IMG/VR virus record: IMGVR_UViG_3300034061_001194
Span: 1-47,997 of that record
DNA from: a virus
Length of the DNA: 47,997 nt
Strand: one strand, 5' to 3'
Shown here: piece by piece, positions 30,008 through 38,226 of the stretch
Position numbering within the stretch: position 1 is the first letter of the stretch
Layout of the letters: each line of letters begins with the position of its first letter
Notes under the pieces: model-generated
The model's database searches: none
What the model saw: only the letters and a program-made list of their open reading frames with translations
What the model was told of the DNA's origin: nothing
Translations under genes and position numbers: made by a program

Positions 30008-30433
30008 ATGCAGATAAATGGAAACAGCGTCGAGTTTAGTTACGACGGCCTCGACGAGGCATTCCCACCCTGTGACGCAGGCGTGAAGCCATTCGGCTCG
30101 CGCGTCCTGTGCCAGATCCGTACGCCAAAGACGAAGACGAAGGGTGGCATCATCCTGACGGGCGACGTCCGCGAGACGGAGCACTACAACACGCAGGTCG
30201 CCAAGGTCATCGACGTCGGCAGCCTCGCGTTCAAGAACCGCAACACAATGGAACAGTGGCCCGAAGGGTCGTGGTGCGAAGTCGGTGACTTCGTCCGCGT
30301 GCCCCGTTACGGCGGCGACCGTTGGACGGTAAAGACCGACGATGGAGAAGAGGCCGTCGTCGTAATCTTCAACGATCTTGATTTGGTGGGTAAGGTCACT
30401 GGTGACCCGCTTGCCGTCAAGGCATTCCTCTAG
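30008..30433 (+). CDS. GroES-like co-chaperonin
   Basis: This is a 141-residue protein with AGGAG before the ATG. It shows the GroES fold pattern: PFGSRVLCQIRTPK, mobile loop TKTKGGIILTGDV (GGIIL matches the GroEL-binding hydrophobic triplet region), TQVAKVIDVGSLAF, WCEVGDFVRVPRYGGDRWTV and VVVIFNDLDLVGKV. No GroEL is seen in the window, so it would recruit host GroEL, in the manner of phage gp31-type cochaperonins. It lies between the portal and scaffold genes, fitting a capsid-folding role. Confidence 0.85.
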   Translation: MQINGNSVEFSYDGLDEAFPPCDAGVKPFGSRVLCQIRTPKTKTKGGIILTGDVRETEHYNTQVAKVIDVGSLAFKNRNTMEQWPEGSWCEVGDFVRVPRYGGDRWTVKTDDGEEAVVVIFNDLDLVGKVTGDPLAVKAFL

Positions 30434-30443
30434 GAGCATGAAT

Positions 30444-31391
30444 ATGGCTGACAACCAACTGACAGAAAATGACGGTGAAGACGAGTTTGAAATCATCGAA
30501 GGCGAGGAACCCGTAGAGGAGGCCGCGACCGAAGAGGCTGACGACAGCGAGTATGAAGACGATGCTGACGAAGGCGACGAGCGGCTTGGCGATAGCGAAG
30601 ACGACAGCGACGAGGAAATCACAAGCCGCAGTCGTAGCAACGTCAAGCGCCAAAAGCAGCGCGAGCGGCAGAAGCGCGCCAAGGAGCACGCAGATCGCGA
30701 GCTTGCCTTGCTGCGTGAACAGAACGATGCGCTACTGCGCCGCGTCTCTGTCATCGAGGGCAACACGCTTGCAAGCAACGTAAACGCCATCGACCAACGC
30801 ATCGCGCAGGCTCAGGCCGACGTGAAGCAGGCCGAGGCGATCATCGCACGCGCAGTCGAGGCCGGTAACGGCGACGACGTGGCAACGGCGATGCGTCTGC
30901 GCGACGAGGCGCAGTACGAGGCGCAGCAACTGTGGCAGCAGAAGCAGCACGTGGAGCAAGTCCGCCAGCAGCACGCCAACCCCGGCCCTGACCCACGCGT
31001 AGTAAACTACGCCAAGGAATGGATGGACGCGAACCCATGGTACGACCCCAGCGGCCGTGACGAGGACAGCGCCATCACGAAGGTCATCGACAACCAGCTC
31101 GCATCCGAAGGGTACAACCCCAAGGACGCCGACTACTGGCACGAACTGACCCGCCGCGTGGCCGCGCGCATTGGCGACGACGAGGTGGAAACCCGCCAAA
31201 GTCCTAGCAAACGCAGGGCACCCCCGACCGGAACGACGCGTGAGCACGCGCCCGTTTCGACTAAGAAAGAAATATACGTGACACCTGAACGGAAGCAGGC
31301 TATGATAGACGCAGGTATTTGGGATGACGTTCCACGTCGTAACCAGATGCTCAAGGCTTATCAGGCTTACGACAAAAGTTCGGCTCGCTGA
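30444..31391 (+). CDS. head scaffolding protein
   Basis: This is a 315-residue protein; ATG 30444 has AGGAG eight bases upstream. The N-terminal ~65 residues are extremely acidic (EDEFEIIEGEEPVEEAATEE), followed by a basic segment (SRSRSNVKRQKQRERQKRAK). A long coiled coil follows and then a C-terminal half with WMDANPWYDPSGRDEDSAIT and a basic, Pro-containing tail. Composition and position just upstream of the capsid genes fit a scaffold. The final residues would contact the capsid. Confidence 0.8.
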   Translation: MADNQLTENDGEDEFEIIEGEEPVEEAATEEADDSEYEDDADEGDERLGDSEDDSDEEITSRSRSNVKRQKQRERQKRAKEHADRELALLREQNDALLRRVSVIEGNTLASNVNAIDQRIAQAQADVKQAEAIIARAVEAGNGDDVATAMRLRDEAQYEAQQLWQQKQHVEQVRQQHANPGPDPRVVNYAKEWMDANPWYDPSGRDEDSAITKVIDNQLASEGYNPKDADYWHELTRRVAARIGDDEVETRQSPSKRRAPPTGTTREHAPVSTKKEIYVTPERKQAMIDAGIWDDVPRRNQMLKAYQAYDKSSAR

Positions 31392-31410
31392 AACAACGGA
31401 GTGAGACAAC

Positions 31411-31950
31411 ATGACAAATAGTACTGATGAGCGTTTGAAGAAGGAACTCGGTGTAGGACGGCAGTCACGCGAGATGGAGGACCGACAGGTCACCGAAAAT
31501 CGCGAAGTGACTGATGACGACCGGCTCGAGATGTTCCGGGCGCAGTTATTTAATGACGCACTACCTGATCTACCGAATATACCGGGATATCACATGTGCT
31601 GGCTCACGACGACGAACCCTCGTGACCCTATCCACCGTCGCATTCAGCTCGGTTACGAGCCGATAAAAGCGGCGGAGGTGCCGGGCATGGAGTTCGCCTC
31701 AATCAAAACCGGCGAATGGGCCGGGATGATTGGTGTCAACGAGATGATCGCGTTTAAGCTGCCCGAAACCTTGTATCAAAGGTTTATGCAGGAAGCTCAC
31801 CACGATGCTCCGTTACGTGAGGAGAACAAGCTGGCCGAGACCGCAGAGATCATGCGGCAACAGGCAGAAGGTTCAGGCAGCACGTTGTTCGAGGGTGACG
31901 GTTTGATGGAGATGCGTGAGCATAACCCGCGCATTGGTCTTTTCGACTGA
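31411..31950 (+). CDS. conserved head-region protein, 179 aa
   Basis: This is a 179-residue protein. A basic/acidic helical N-terminus precedes LPDLPNIPGYHMCWLTTTNP, then RDPIHRRIQLGYEPIKAAEV and GVNEMIAFKLPETLYQRFM. The PxxPGxHxCWLxTTN...RxxLGYEPV pattern is one I recall between scaffold and capsid genes in podophages; its function is not known. The C-terminus is acidic with MREHNPRIGLFD. Confidence 0.7.
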   Translation: MTNSTDERLKKELGVGRQSREMEDRQVTENREVTDDDRLEMFRAQLFNDALPDLPNIPGYHMCWLTTTNPRDPIHRRIQLGYEPIKAAEVPGMEFASIKTGEWAGMIGVNEMIAFKLPETLYQRFMQEAHHDAPLREENKLAETAEIMRQQAEGSGSTLFEGDGLMEMREHNPRIGLFD

Positions 31951-31986
31951 TGACGGTTTCATCCATTTAACAAGAGGTTTAAGGCT

Positions 31987-32562
31987 ATGTCTTCGGTATC
32001 ACAACCGTTCGGCCTACGTCCTGTCTACTCGCCAAGCGGCACGGTTCGTCCTACCGCCTTCTCGATCCAGACAGGCTACGCCGTTAATATTTTGCAGAAC
32101 CAACCCGTCCGCATCGCGCCAGCAACATCTGGTGGCGAAACGGAAGGCACAATCGTGGCTGCCGCTGTCGGTGCCGCTTTCATCGGCACCTTCCAAGGTG
32201 TTGAGTTCACGGACAGTGACGGTCGCCGTCGCGTGTCCAACAAGTGGACTGCATCGCTTGCAGCGACTGACATCGTTGCGTACGTTACGCTCGACCCAAC
32301 CATTGTCTACGAAGTCCAGAGCAACGCTGCCCTGAACGTAGCCGACATTGGTAAGCAGTATGACTTCACCACCATCGGTACTGGTTCGACTGTTGTCGGC
32401 ATCAGCCAGATGATGCTTGATGTTTCGTCTGCTGCTGCAAACGCTCAAGTCCGCCTCATCGGGATCACTCCCGGTCCCGACAACAACTGGGGTGACACGT
32501 ATGTCATCGCTCAGGTCCAAATCAGCGAGCATCAGAACGTCGCTGATAAGGCCGCGTACTAA
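31987..32562 (+). CDS. capsid-associated structural protein
   Basis: This is a 191-residue, beta-rich protein: SQPFGLRPVYSPSGTVRPTA, then GYAVNILQNQPVRIA, FIGTFQGVEFTDSDGRRRVS, and GITPGPDNNWGDTYVIAQV. I recall this layout from structural proteins encoded directly before the major capsid protein in environmental phages; a decoration or minor capsid role is likely. The gene lies 14 bases before the capsid gene. Confidence 0.75.
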   Translation: MSSVSQPFGLRPVYSPSGTVRPTAFSIQTGYAVNILQNQPVRIAPATSGGETEGTIVAAAVGAAFIGTFQGVEFTDSDGRRRVSNKWTASLAATDIVAYVTLDPTIVYEVQSNAALNVADIGKQYDFTTIGTGSTVVGISQMMLDVSSAAANAQVRLIGITPGPDNNWGDTYVIAQVQISEHQNVADKAAY

Positions 32563-32576
32563 GGAGGGCTTGAACA

Positions 32577-33491
32577 ATGGCTACCCCAATGAGAAGTACA
32601 GACTTCCGTTCAATCGTTGAACCAATTCTTAACGAAGAGTTCAACGGCATCTACGATCAACGCGCTGACGAGTGGGCGCAGGTCTTCAAAGAGTTCAAGG
32701 GTATTCCCCGCAACTACCACGAAGAGCCTGTCCTGTTCGGCTTTGGTGCCGCACCAGAATTGCCAGACGGCATGCCTGTCACGTATCAATCCGGCGGCGT
32801 GCTGTTCATCCAGCGCTACGTGTACCGCGTCTACGGCCTTGCCTTTGCACTGACAAAGGTTCTGGTGGAAGATGGCGATCACATCCGTATCGGTCAGACC
32901 TATGCTCGTCACCTTGCACAGTCGCTGATCGAAACCAAGGAAACCCTTGGTGCCAACATCCTGAACCGTGCCTTCAACAGCGCGTATGCAGGCGGCGACG
33001 GCGTATCGTTGGTCAACACGGCTCACCCAATCGCAACTGGTACGTTCTCGAACCAGCTTACGACGGCAGCTAACTTGTCGCAGACGTCACTCGAGCAGAT
33101 CCTCATCCAGATCCGCAACGCAGTAGACAACAACGGCAAGCGCATCCGCTTGACACCTAAGAAGATCGTTTCCGGTCCTTCGAACGTGTTCCAAGCTGAA
33201 GTGTTGCTGAAGTCCGCACTGCGTGCAGGCACCGCGAACAACGACGTGAACCCTGTCAATTCGATGGGACTTTTGAGCGAAGGCCAAGCCAACCTTTCGC
33301 GTATCACCTCGACCACTGCATGGTGGGTACAGACTGATGCGCCAGAAGGCTTGAAGCTCGCTATGCGTCGTGGTCTTGAGAAGAGCATGGAAGGTGACTT
33401 CGAAACCGACAGCATGCGCTACAAGGCCACCGAGCGTTATGCGTTCGGTTGGACCGATCCACGTGGCGTATACGGTACGGCTGGCATCTAA
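32577..33491 (+). CDS. major capsid protein
   Basis: This is a 304-residue protein with a very strong AAGGAGG site. It has an HK97-like pattern: LNEEFNGIYDQRADEWAQVF, then RVYGLAFALTKVLVEDGDHI, ETLGANILNRAFNSAYAGGD, LVNTAHPIATGTFSN and LTPKKIVSGPSNVFQAEVLL, ending RYAFGWTDPRGVYG. Position after the scaffold, size and the strong ribosome site fit the most abundant virion protein. There is no prohead protease in view and no extra N-terminal delta domain. Confidence 0.88.
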   Translation: MATPMRSTDFRSIVEPILNEEFNGIYDQRADEWAQVFKEFKGIPRNYHEEPVLFGFGAAPELPDGMPVTYQSGGVLFIQRYVYRVYGLAFALTKVLVEDGDHIRIGQTYARHLAQSLIETKETLGANILNRAFNSAYAGGDGVSLVNTAHPIATGTFSNQLTTAANLSQTSLEQILIQIRNAVDNNGKRIRLTPKKIVSGPSNVFQAEVLLKSALRAGTANNDVNPVNSMGLLSEGQANLSRITSTTAWWVQTDAPEGLKLAMRRGLEKSMEGDFETDSMRYKATERYAFGWTDPRGVYGTAGI

Positions 33492-33498
33492 TTGGGTT

Positions 33499-33516
33499 GG
33501 GGGGCTTCGGCTCCCC
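33499..33516 (+). terminator. UUCG hairpin after the capsid gene
   Basis: GGGGGGC-TTCG-GCTCCCC forms a 7-bp stem (one G-U) with a UUCG loop, followed by a TCCCTTCTCT pyrimidine run. It lies between the capsid gene and the next gene and could lower downstream expression or stabilise the capsid mRNA. Confidence 0.65.
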
Positions 33517-33540
33517 TCCCTTCTCTAAAGGAGAAACTAA

Positions 33541-33984
33541 ATGTCACAGACTACTTGGAGCGGACCTCTCGCCTCTGGCGACCGCAACGCAGGCGAAAGC
33601 GGCGGACCGAACATCGGCCTCGCCTATCTCAGCCAAACCGCGCTGATCGACTTCGACGCCACACTGGTGCAAAACGCGACGTTCAACATCCCTGCGTCTT
33701 CGCAGATTGTTGACTTCTACGTTGACGTGCTGACGGCTTACGACAGCGCAACGTCCGCGACGCTTTCGGCTGGTACCGCTTCCGGCGGCACCCAGTACCT
33801 GAGCGGCGTGAGCGTCAAGACAGCGGCTCGCCGCTCGAATGGCTTCACCGCTGCGCAGCTTGCTGCGATGGACGACGTTGGCACGAACCGCACGGTTGTC
33901 GCAACTGTAACCTCAGTCGGTCAGCCGACTACGGGTCAAGTTCGCGTCACCATGTTGTACGTGCAAACAACGGCTGATGACTAA
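33541..33984 (+). CDS. structural protein, 147 aa
   Basis: This is a 147-residue protein with AAAGGAG before the ATG. The N-terminus (MSQTTWSGPLASGDRNAGES) leads to a beta-sandwich-like sequence rich in Thr/Ser/Ala/Val (FNIPASSQIVDFYVDVLTAY, TVVATVTSVGQPTTGQVRV). It is probably a head decoration or neck protein (inference from composition and from lying between UUCG hairpins after the capsid gene). Confidence 0.65.
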   Translation: MSQTTWSGPLASGDRNAGESGGPNIGLAYLSQTALIDFDATLVQNATFNIPASSQIVDFYVDVLTAYDSATSATLSAGTASGGTQYLSGVSVKTAARRSNGFTAAQLAAMDDVGTNRTVVATVTSVGQPTTGQVRVTMLYVQTTADD

Positions 33985-34007
33985 GCGTTAGTCTTATGCT
34001 ATAAGAG

Positions 34008-34029
34008 GGGGTCGCCTTCGGGTGGCCCC
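34008..34029 (+). terminator. UUCG hairpin before the 111-residue structural gene
   Basis: GGGGTCGCC-TTCG-GGTGGCCCC forms a 9-bp stem (two G-U) with a UUCG loop, 20 bases before the ATG at 34050. It has no clear T-run; attenuator or mRNA-stabilising role. Confidence 0.6.
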
Positions 34030-34049
34030 TGATTATCAAGGAACAGAAT

Positions 34050-34385
34050 ATGCGCCAGATTGTTGTAACATTGAGCGACGCCAGCGGTGGCGCTAAGAAC
34101 TCCGACCCCATTCCACTCGACATCCACGGGCGTCCCGACGTCTCGCTTCAGGTAGCCGTAACCGGCACCGTGAACTGGACGTTGCAGCAGACACTCGACA
34201 ATCCATTCGATACGGCCGCAGGCTCCATCGTCTGGGTGAACCATCCCGACGCAAACATGGTCGCGCAGACCGTCACCCGTCAGGGCAACTACGCCTACAT
34301 CCCAGCGGCTGTGCGCTTGCAGCTCACCAGCGGCAGCGGATCGGCCAAACTGACGATTGTTCAGTCCGGCGACAACAGGGCCTAA
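34050..34385 (+). CDS. beta-rich structural protein, 111 aa
   Basis: This is a 111-residue protein: MRQIVVTLSDASGGAKNSDP, then IPLDIHGRPDVSLQVAVTGT, VNWTLQQTLDNPFDTAAGSI, and a C-terminus with PAAVRLQLTSGSGSAKLTIV. It is an all-beta domain, similar to small decoration or fibre-attachment proteins in many phages. The function is inferred from context. Confidence 0.65.
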   Translation: MRQIVVTLSDASGGAKNSDPIPLDIHGRPDVSLQVAVTGTVNWTLQQTLDNPFDTAAGSIVWVNHPDANMVAQTVTRQGNYAYIPAAVRLQLTSGSGSAKLTIVQSGDNRA

Positions 34386-34388
34386 TCG

Positions 34389-36224
34389 GTGTCCGTAGGG
34401 CTGTACAGCGGCGTATCTGGGCTGGCGCTTGGCACCGGCCTGTACAAGGACGTCTCAGGCCTATGGGGCGGTGCCAGTGGCCTTATCAACGGCTTTGGCG
34501 GAAGCAATCCGTTTAGTGGCGCGTCACTGTACCTGAACTTCTTAGCCGGTGCGCCGCTCGACAGCCGCGTCACGTTCACACGCGGCAGCAATGCCACGCT
34601 GGTGGATAGCACGGGCAAGATCACTTACGCTCCGGCGAATTTGGTGTTGACCTCAACTTTTGCAACGCTTGCTGGCTCTGCGGGTTCGCAATACCCGTCT
34701 GGCACTGGGTGGTCTAACTTTTTTAACACTGGCGGAACAAGGACATACGTAGCTTCTTCAGCGTTTGAAGGCAGTCAGGCAATGGACATTGCTGGCGTGT
34801 CCGCAGCGCGTAACCTTATTGGGTTTAGCTTCGCCGCTGCGTCCAATACAACTTATGTCGTTTCTTTCTTTATTGAAAGTGTGAGTGGCGTAACTGGCAT
34901 AGTCGCGTATGCAACCGGCACTTTGGGTACCGGCGGAACCACTAATAGTATTACAGCGCCTACAACGACTGGGCGCTACTCATATACGTTCACAACCGGA
35001 GCAGGAGCGGGAACTGTCTCTTTGCGTTTTGGAATTGGCTGCGCCACTAATGAAAGCGGCAGTATTCGAATTAGCAATACACAACTCGAACCAGTAACCT
35101 ACCAGACAACGGCTGGCCCATACGTCGCCACAACCACAGCGGCATATTACGCCCCGCGCTTTGATTACGACCCTGTAACGCTTGCGGCAAAGGGCTTGCT
35201 GATCGAAGAGCAGCGGACGAATTTGCTGACGTACAGTGAGCAGTTTGATAACGCGGCTTGGTCTAAATCCGGCTCTACAATATCGGCTAACGCAACGACT
35301 GCACCAGATGGCACGTTGACGGCGGATAAGCTACAAGTTGCAAACACGACAAACGCCCAGAAAAACGTCGGTCAGACTGTCGGCGCTATATCTACGACTT
35401 ACGCCGATACGGTTTATGCGAAGGCGTCTGAACTTAGCTGGCTAGTCATAAACCAGTATGATGGTTCTGACCGGCGGACATGGTTCAACCTTTCCAACGG
35501 CACTGTTGGCACGACTGCCGCTGGCACTACTGCCACGATTGAAGCCTTGCCAAATGGCTGGTATCGCTGCCGTGCCGTCAGGCTTATGGGGACTGGCTCA
35601 ATACAGTTTATTCTTAACGCAGCCGATGCTGACAACAGCGCAGTTTTCGTCGGCACTGTCGGCCAAGGTATTTTTATCTGGGGAGCGCAGCGCGAAGCCG
35701 GTGCATTCGCCACCAGCTACATCCCCACAGTTGCCAGCCAAGTAACGCGCAGCGCAGACGTTGCGACCATGACAGGCACGAACTTCTCAAGCTGGTATAA
35801 CCAGAACGAGGGGACGTTTGTTGTTAGCTATGATGTTGGTAGCACCACCGCTACACTCCCAAAAACAACGGCAGTGGTGCATGACGGCACGAGTAGTAAC
35901 CGCATTTGGGGATACATAGGCAATACTGGCACACCGATAGTTTTGATGACTAATGGGGGAGCTACGCAAGCAACCCTAATTGCAACAAGCGTTTCTGCTA
36001 ATGCTGTTAATCAGATGGCCTTTGCGTACCGCGACAACGATGTAGCCTTGTCCTCGAACGGTGGAGCGGCGCTAACAGACACCTTGGCGACAGTGCCTAC
36101 CGTCAATCAGTTAGGGGTTGGCGGGTTCACTCCCACGGCGGCCTACCTCAACGGCCACATCCGCCAAATTGCGTACTACAACACGCGGCTTACAAACGCC
36201 ACGTTGCAGGCACTCACAGCATGA
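34389..36224 (+). CDS. head-fibre/spike or receptor-binding protein with lectin-like domain
   Basis: This is a 611-residue protein with a GTG start after an AGGG site. A short Gly-rich N-terminus with repeats (LYSGVSGLALGTGLYKDVSG) probably anchors it. A first carbohydrate-binding-like beta domain covers about 95-230. Next comes the phrase PRFDYDPVTLAAKGLLIEEQ followed by RTNLL, a hallmark I recall from phage head-spike and fibre proteins, then a second beta domain. The last ~150 residues form a concanavalin/laminin-G-like domain (FVVSYDVGSTTATLPKTTAV; HIRQIAYYNTRLTNATLQAL). It likely binds host or environmental glycans. The stop overlaps the next start (ATGA). Confidence 0.75.
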   Translation: MSVGLYSGVSGLALGTGLYKDVSGLWGGASGLINGFGGSNPFSGASLYLNFLAGAPLDSRVTFTRGSNATLVDSTGKITYAPANLVLTSTFATLAGSAGSQYPSGTGWSNFFNTGGTRTYVASSAFEGSQAMDIAGVSAARNLIGFSFAAASNTTYVVSFFIESVSGVTGIVAYATGTLGTGGTTNSITAPTTTGRYSYTFTTGAGAGTVSLRFGIGCATNESGSIRISNTQLEPVTYQTTAGPYVATTTAAYYAPRFDYDPVTLAAKGLLIEEQRTNLLTYSEQFDNAAWSKSGSTISANATTAPDGTLTADKLQVANTTNAQKNVGQTVGAISTTYADTVYAKASELSWLVINQYDGSDRRTWFNLSNGTVGTTAAGTTATIEALPNGWYRCRAVRLMGTGSIQFILNAADADNSAVFVGTVGQGIFIWGAQREAGAFATSYIPTVASQVTRSADVATMTGTNFSSWYNQNEGTFVVSYDVGSTTATLPKTTAVVHDGTSSNRIWGYIGNTGTPIVLMTNGGATQATLIATSVSANAVNQMAFAYRDNDVALSSNGGAALTDTLATVPTVNQLGVGGFTPTAAYLNGHIRQIAYYNTRLTNATLQALTA

Positions 36225-36502
36225 CCGACTTATATCTTAAAACGCTGACCGAAGGAGACATGGACGCCGCTCTCATTGAGGCTGGCGTCATTGACGACGA
36301 GGGCAATCCAGTAAACGATTTCTTGGTTGACCAGATCGGCCCATTCACGAAAATCATTGGCTATGACGCAGAGGGCGGGCCTATTGAGGAATACTATCCC
36401 GATTGGCACACCAACCTTCGTGGCAGCTTCGACGAAGAGCAGTTGGCTTTGTTGACGCCATTGACCGTTGAACCAACAATACCGTATAGAGTATGGGCAT
36501 GA
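36221..36502 (+). CDS. small acidic protein downstream of the fibre, 93 aa
   Basis: This is a 93-residue acidic protein: MTDLYLKTLTEGDMDAALIE, then AGVIDDEGNPVNDFLVDQIG, and EEYYPDWHTNLRGSFDEEQL. It is translationally coupled to the fibre gene. Proteins with this pattern follow fibre genes in several phages and may assist fibre folding or cap it (inference). Confidence 0.65.
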   Translation: MTDLYLKTLTEGDMDAALIEAGVIDDEGNPVNDFLVDQIGPFTKIIGYDAEGGPIEEYYPDWHTNLRGSFDEEQLALLTPLTVEPTIPYRVWA

Positions 36503-37065
36503 TGAACAACGCGTTTGATCTCCGGCAGTTTAAGGCCAAGAACCACATCGACGACGCGTTGGGCGTGAACAAGCGCGGGCCACAGCCCATGCAGCCTTTA
36601 CGGCCTATGCCGCAGATGCAGCAGCCAATGCCACAGATGCAGCAGGGCCAGATGCCAGCGCCCACGATGCAGCAGCCCATGCAGCAGCCCATGCAGCAAC
36701 AGCCTATGCCACAAGATCCTGCGCAGCAGAGCCAGTTCAGCGTCACACCACAGACCCAACCACAGGCCGAGCCACAACAGTTCCGCAGGGGCGGCCTCGC
36801 CATGGCCGAGGGCGGCGGCGCGTGGACCCGCAAGGAAGGCAAGAACCCAGAGGGCGGTCTCAACGCCAAGGGCCGCGCATCGCTGCGCGCTCAGGGCAAG
36901 GACATCAAGCCACCCGTCAGCGCCAAGCAGGCGAAGAAATCACCCAAAGCCGCAGCACGTCGCAAGAGCTTTTGCGCTCGTATGAGCGGCATGCCGGGGC
37001 CGATGAAGGACGACAAGGGTCGCCCGACACGCAAGGCACTTTCACTACGCAAATGGGACTGCTGA
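36499..37065 (+). CDS. DUF6321-type protein with Gln/Pro/Met-rich repeats
   Basis: This is a 188-residue protein; ATG 36499 overlaps the previous stop (ATGA), and alternatives at 36493 and 36502 are in frame. A low-complexity PMQQ/PQMQQ region spans about 30-90, then a GG motif (FRRGGLAMAEGGG). The C-terminal ~80 residues are the basic domain WTRKEGKNPEGGLNAKGRAS, ending with SFCARMSGMPGPMKDDKGRP, then TRKALSLRKWDC. I recognise this domain as DUF6321, common in phage structural regions; its function is unknown. Confidence 0.75.
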   Translation: MMNNAFDLRQFKAKNHIDDALGVNKRGPQPMQPLRPMPQMQQPMPQMQQGQMPAPTMQQPMQQPMQQQPMPQDPAQQSQFSVTPQTQPQAEPQQFRRGGLAMAEGGGAWTRKEGKNPEGGLNAKGRASLRAQGKDIKPPVSAKQAKKSPKAAARRKSFCARMSGMPGPMKDDKGRPTRKALSLRKWDC

Positions 37066-37066
37066 T

Positions 37067-37243
37067 ATGAGCGACTTTGCGGTAAAACCTGTCTGGGACA
37101 AGAAACGTCCGAAAGACCTCGGCAAGCCAAAAGACTTGTCGGCTAAGAAGAAGAAATCTGCTAAGGCGCGTGCCAAGGCAGCAGGACGGCCCTATCCAAA
37201 TTTAATTGATAACATGGCTGCGGCCCGTAAGAAAGGTAAGTGA
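37067..37243 (+). CDS. small Lys-rich phage protein, 58 aa
   Basis: This short gene reads MSDFAVKPVWDKKRPKDLGK, then PKDLSAKKKKSAKARAKAAG, then RPYPNLIDNMAAARKKGK. It is very basic. The ending AGRPYPNLxDNMAAARK recurs in small phage proteins next to DUF6321 genes as I remember. The function is unknown; nucleic-acid binding is plausible. It is tightly packed with its neighbours. Confidence 0.7.
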   Translation: MSDFAVKPVWDKKRPKDLGKPKDLSAKKKKSAKARAKAAGRPYPNLIDNMAAARKKGK

Positions 37244-37244
37244 C

Positions 37245-38141
37245 ATGGACGGTTTTAAGAACACTACGAAAATGAAATACATGAGTGGCGGCCCTGTGCG
37301 GATGGCTATGGGCGGCGTGGCTAAGTCTGTAGCACCAAAGAGTATGGCTAAGTCTGCGGCATCCGCTAAACAGCTACCTACACCAGAAATCGCGTCGAAA
37401 CGTCAAGTACAGCCTTTGCCACCAAAGGACGCTAAGACCATGGGCGGTGCTCTAAGGGACGCTAAGACCATGGGCGGTGCTCTAAGGGACGCTAAGACCA
37501 TGGGTTCTGTAGGCCTCGCTGCTAAAACTATGGGCGGTGCTCCGAGGGACGCTAAGACCATGGGCGGCGCGCCAAAGAGCGCTAAGACTATGGGCGGCGA
37601 GCCAAGGCGCTCTGATGAGGGCATTTCGGCTAAACGACGGTTAGCTGGTACGGCTGGTGATTATGCAGCGCCTCCAGAGGACGTTAGGACCATTGGCGGC
37701 GCACCAAAGAACGCTAAGACTATGGGCGGCGCGCCAAAGACCCCCAAGGCTCCAGAATATATGGATCGCTACGCAAAGACCATTGGCCGCGCACCAGAGG
37801 ATGTTAGGACGATTGGCGGAGCGCCAAAACTCGCTAAGACCATGGGCGGCGAGCCAAAGGCACCAAAGGGCGGTATGACTATGGGTTCTGTAAGCCCCGG
37901 CGCTAAGACCATTGGTGGCGCGCCAAAGGGCGCTAAGACCATGGGTTCTGTAAGCCCCGGCGCTAAGACCATGGGCAACGCGCCAAAGGCCGCTAAGACC
38001 ATGGGTTCTGTAAGCCCCGGCGCTAAGACCATAAGCTCGGCAGTCAAGGCCATGAAGGGCGTACCAGTCGCCAGCAAAAAGCCGATGATCGGACAGTTCA
38101 AAACTGGCGGCTACGTCTCGAAGTCCACGTTTAAGTGGTAA
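37245..38141 (+). CDS. KTMGGAP decapeptide-repeat basic protein
   Basis: This is a 298-residue protein; ATG 37245 is one base after the previous stop. The N-terminus has MKYMSGGPVRMAMGGVAKS. Residues about 60-270 are some 17 copies of a ten-residue unit, [AV][KR]T[MI]GG[AE]P[KR]x, with interspersed GSVSPG variants and two short interruptions. The C-terminus is GGYVSKSTFKW, shared with the next gene. There are no acidic clusters; the protein is strongly basic. I know no family with this repeat. It lies in the virion region, so it may be a packaged DNA-binding or filamentous protein (inference). Confidence 0.6.
   Translation: MDGFKNTTKMKYMSGGPVRMAMGGVAKSVAPKSMAKSAASAKQLPTPEIASKRQVQPLPPKDAKTMGGALRDAKTMGGALRDAKTMGSVGLAAKTMGGAPRDAKTMGGAPKSAKTMGGEPRRSDEGISAKRRLAGTAGDYAAPPEDVRTIGGAPKNAKTMGGAPKTPKAPEYMDRYAKTIGRAPEDVRTIGGAPKLAKTMGGEPKAPKGGMTMGSVSPGAKTIGGAPKGAKTMGSVSPGAKTMGNAPKAAKTMGSVSPGAKTISSAVKAMKGVPVASKKPMIGQFKTGGYVSKSTFKW
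37431..37490 (+). repeat. exact 30-bp tandem duplication within the decapeptide-repeat gene
   Basis: The 30-base unit at 37431-37460 is repeated without change at 37461-37490 and encodes two identical ten-residue units (AKTMGGALRD). Further near-identical blocks (GGTTCTGTAAGCCCCGGCGC) recur at about 37883, 37945 and 38005. The stretch is prone to slippage or unequal recombination. Confidence 0.85.
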
Positions 38142-38155
38142 CATAATGCGAGGGC

Positions 38156-38221
38156 GTGGTGGCGTCTGAAGGCGTCATCACGCACGCCGTGAACAAAGTT
38201 CGCGGCAAGCAAGAAAGGTAA
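38156..38221 (+). CDS. possible 21-residue ORF or gene remnant
   Basis: GTG after GAGG; it reads VVASEGVITHAVNKVRGKQE, then R. It is the only coding-like content in the 85-base gap between the two repeat-rich genes. It looks like either a tiny gene or the remnant of a longer one. Confidence 0.25.
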   Translation: MVASEGVITHAVNKVRGKQER

Positions 38222-38226
38222 ATATT

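Noticed and set aside
37400-38060. CRISPR-like array in the repetitive region
   Set aside because: The repeats are contiguous in-frame 30-base coding units without unique spacers; they encode the decapeptide repeats.
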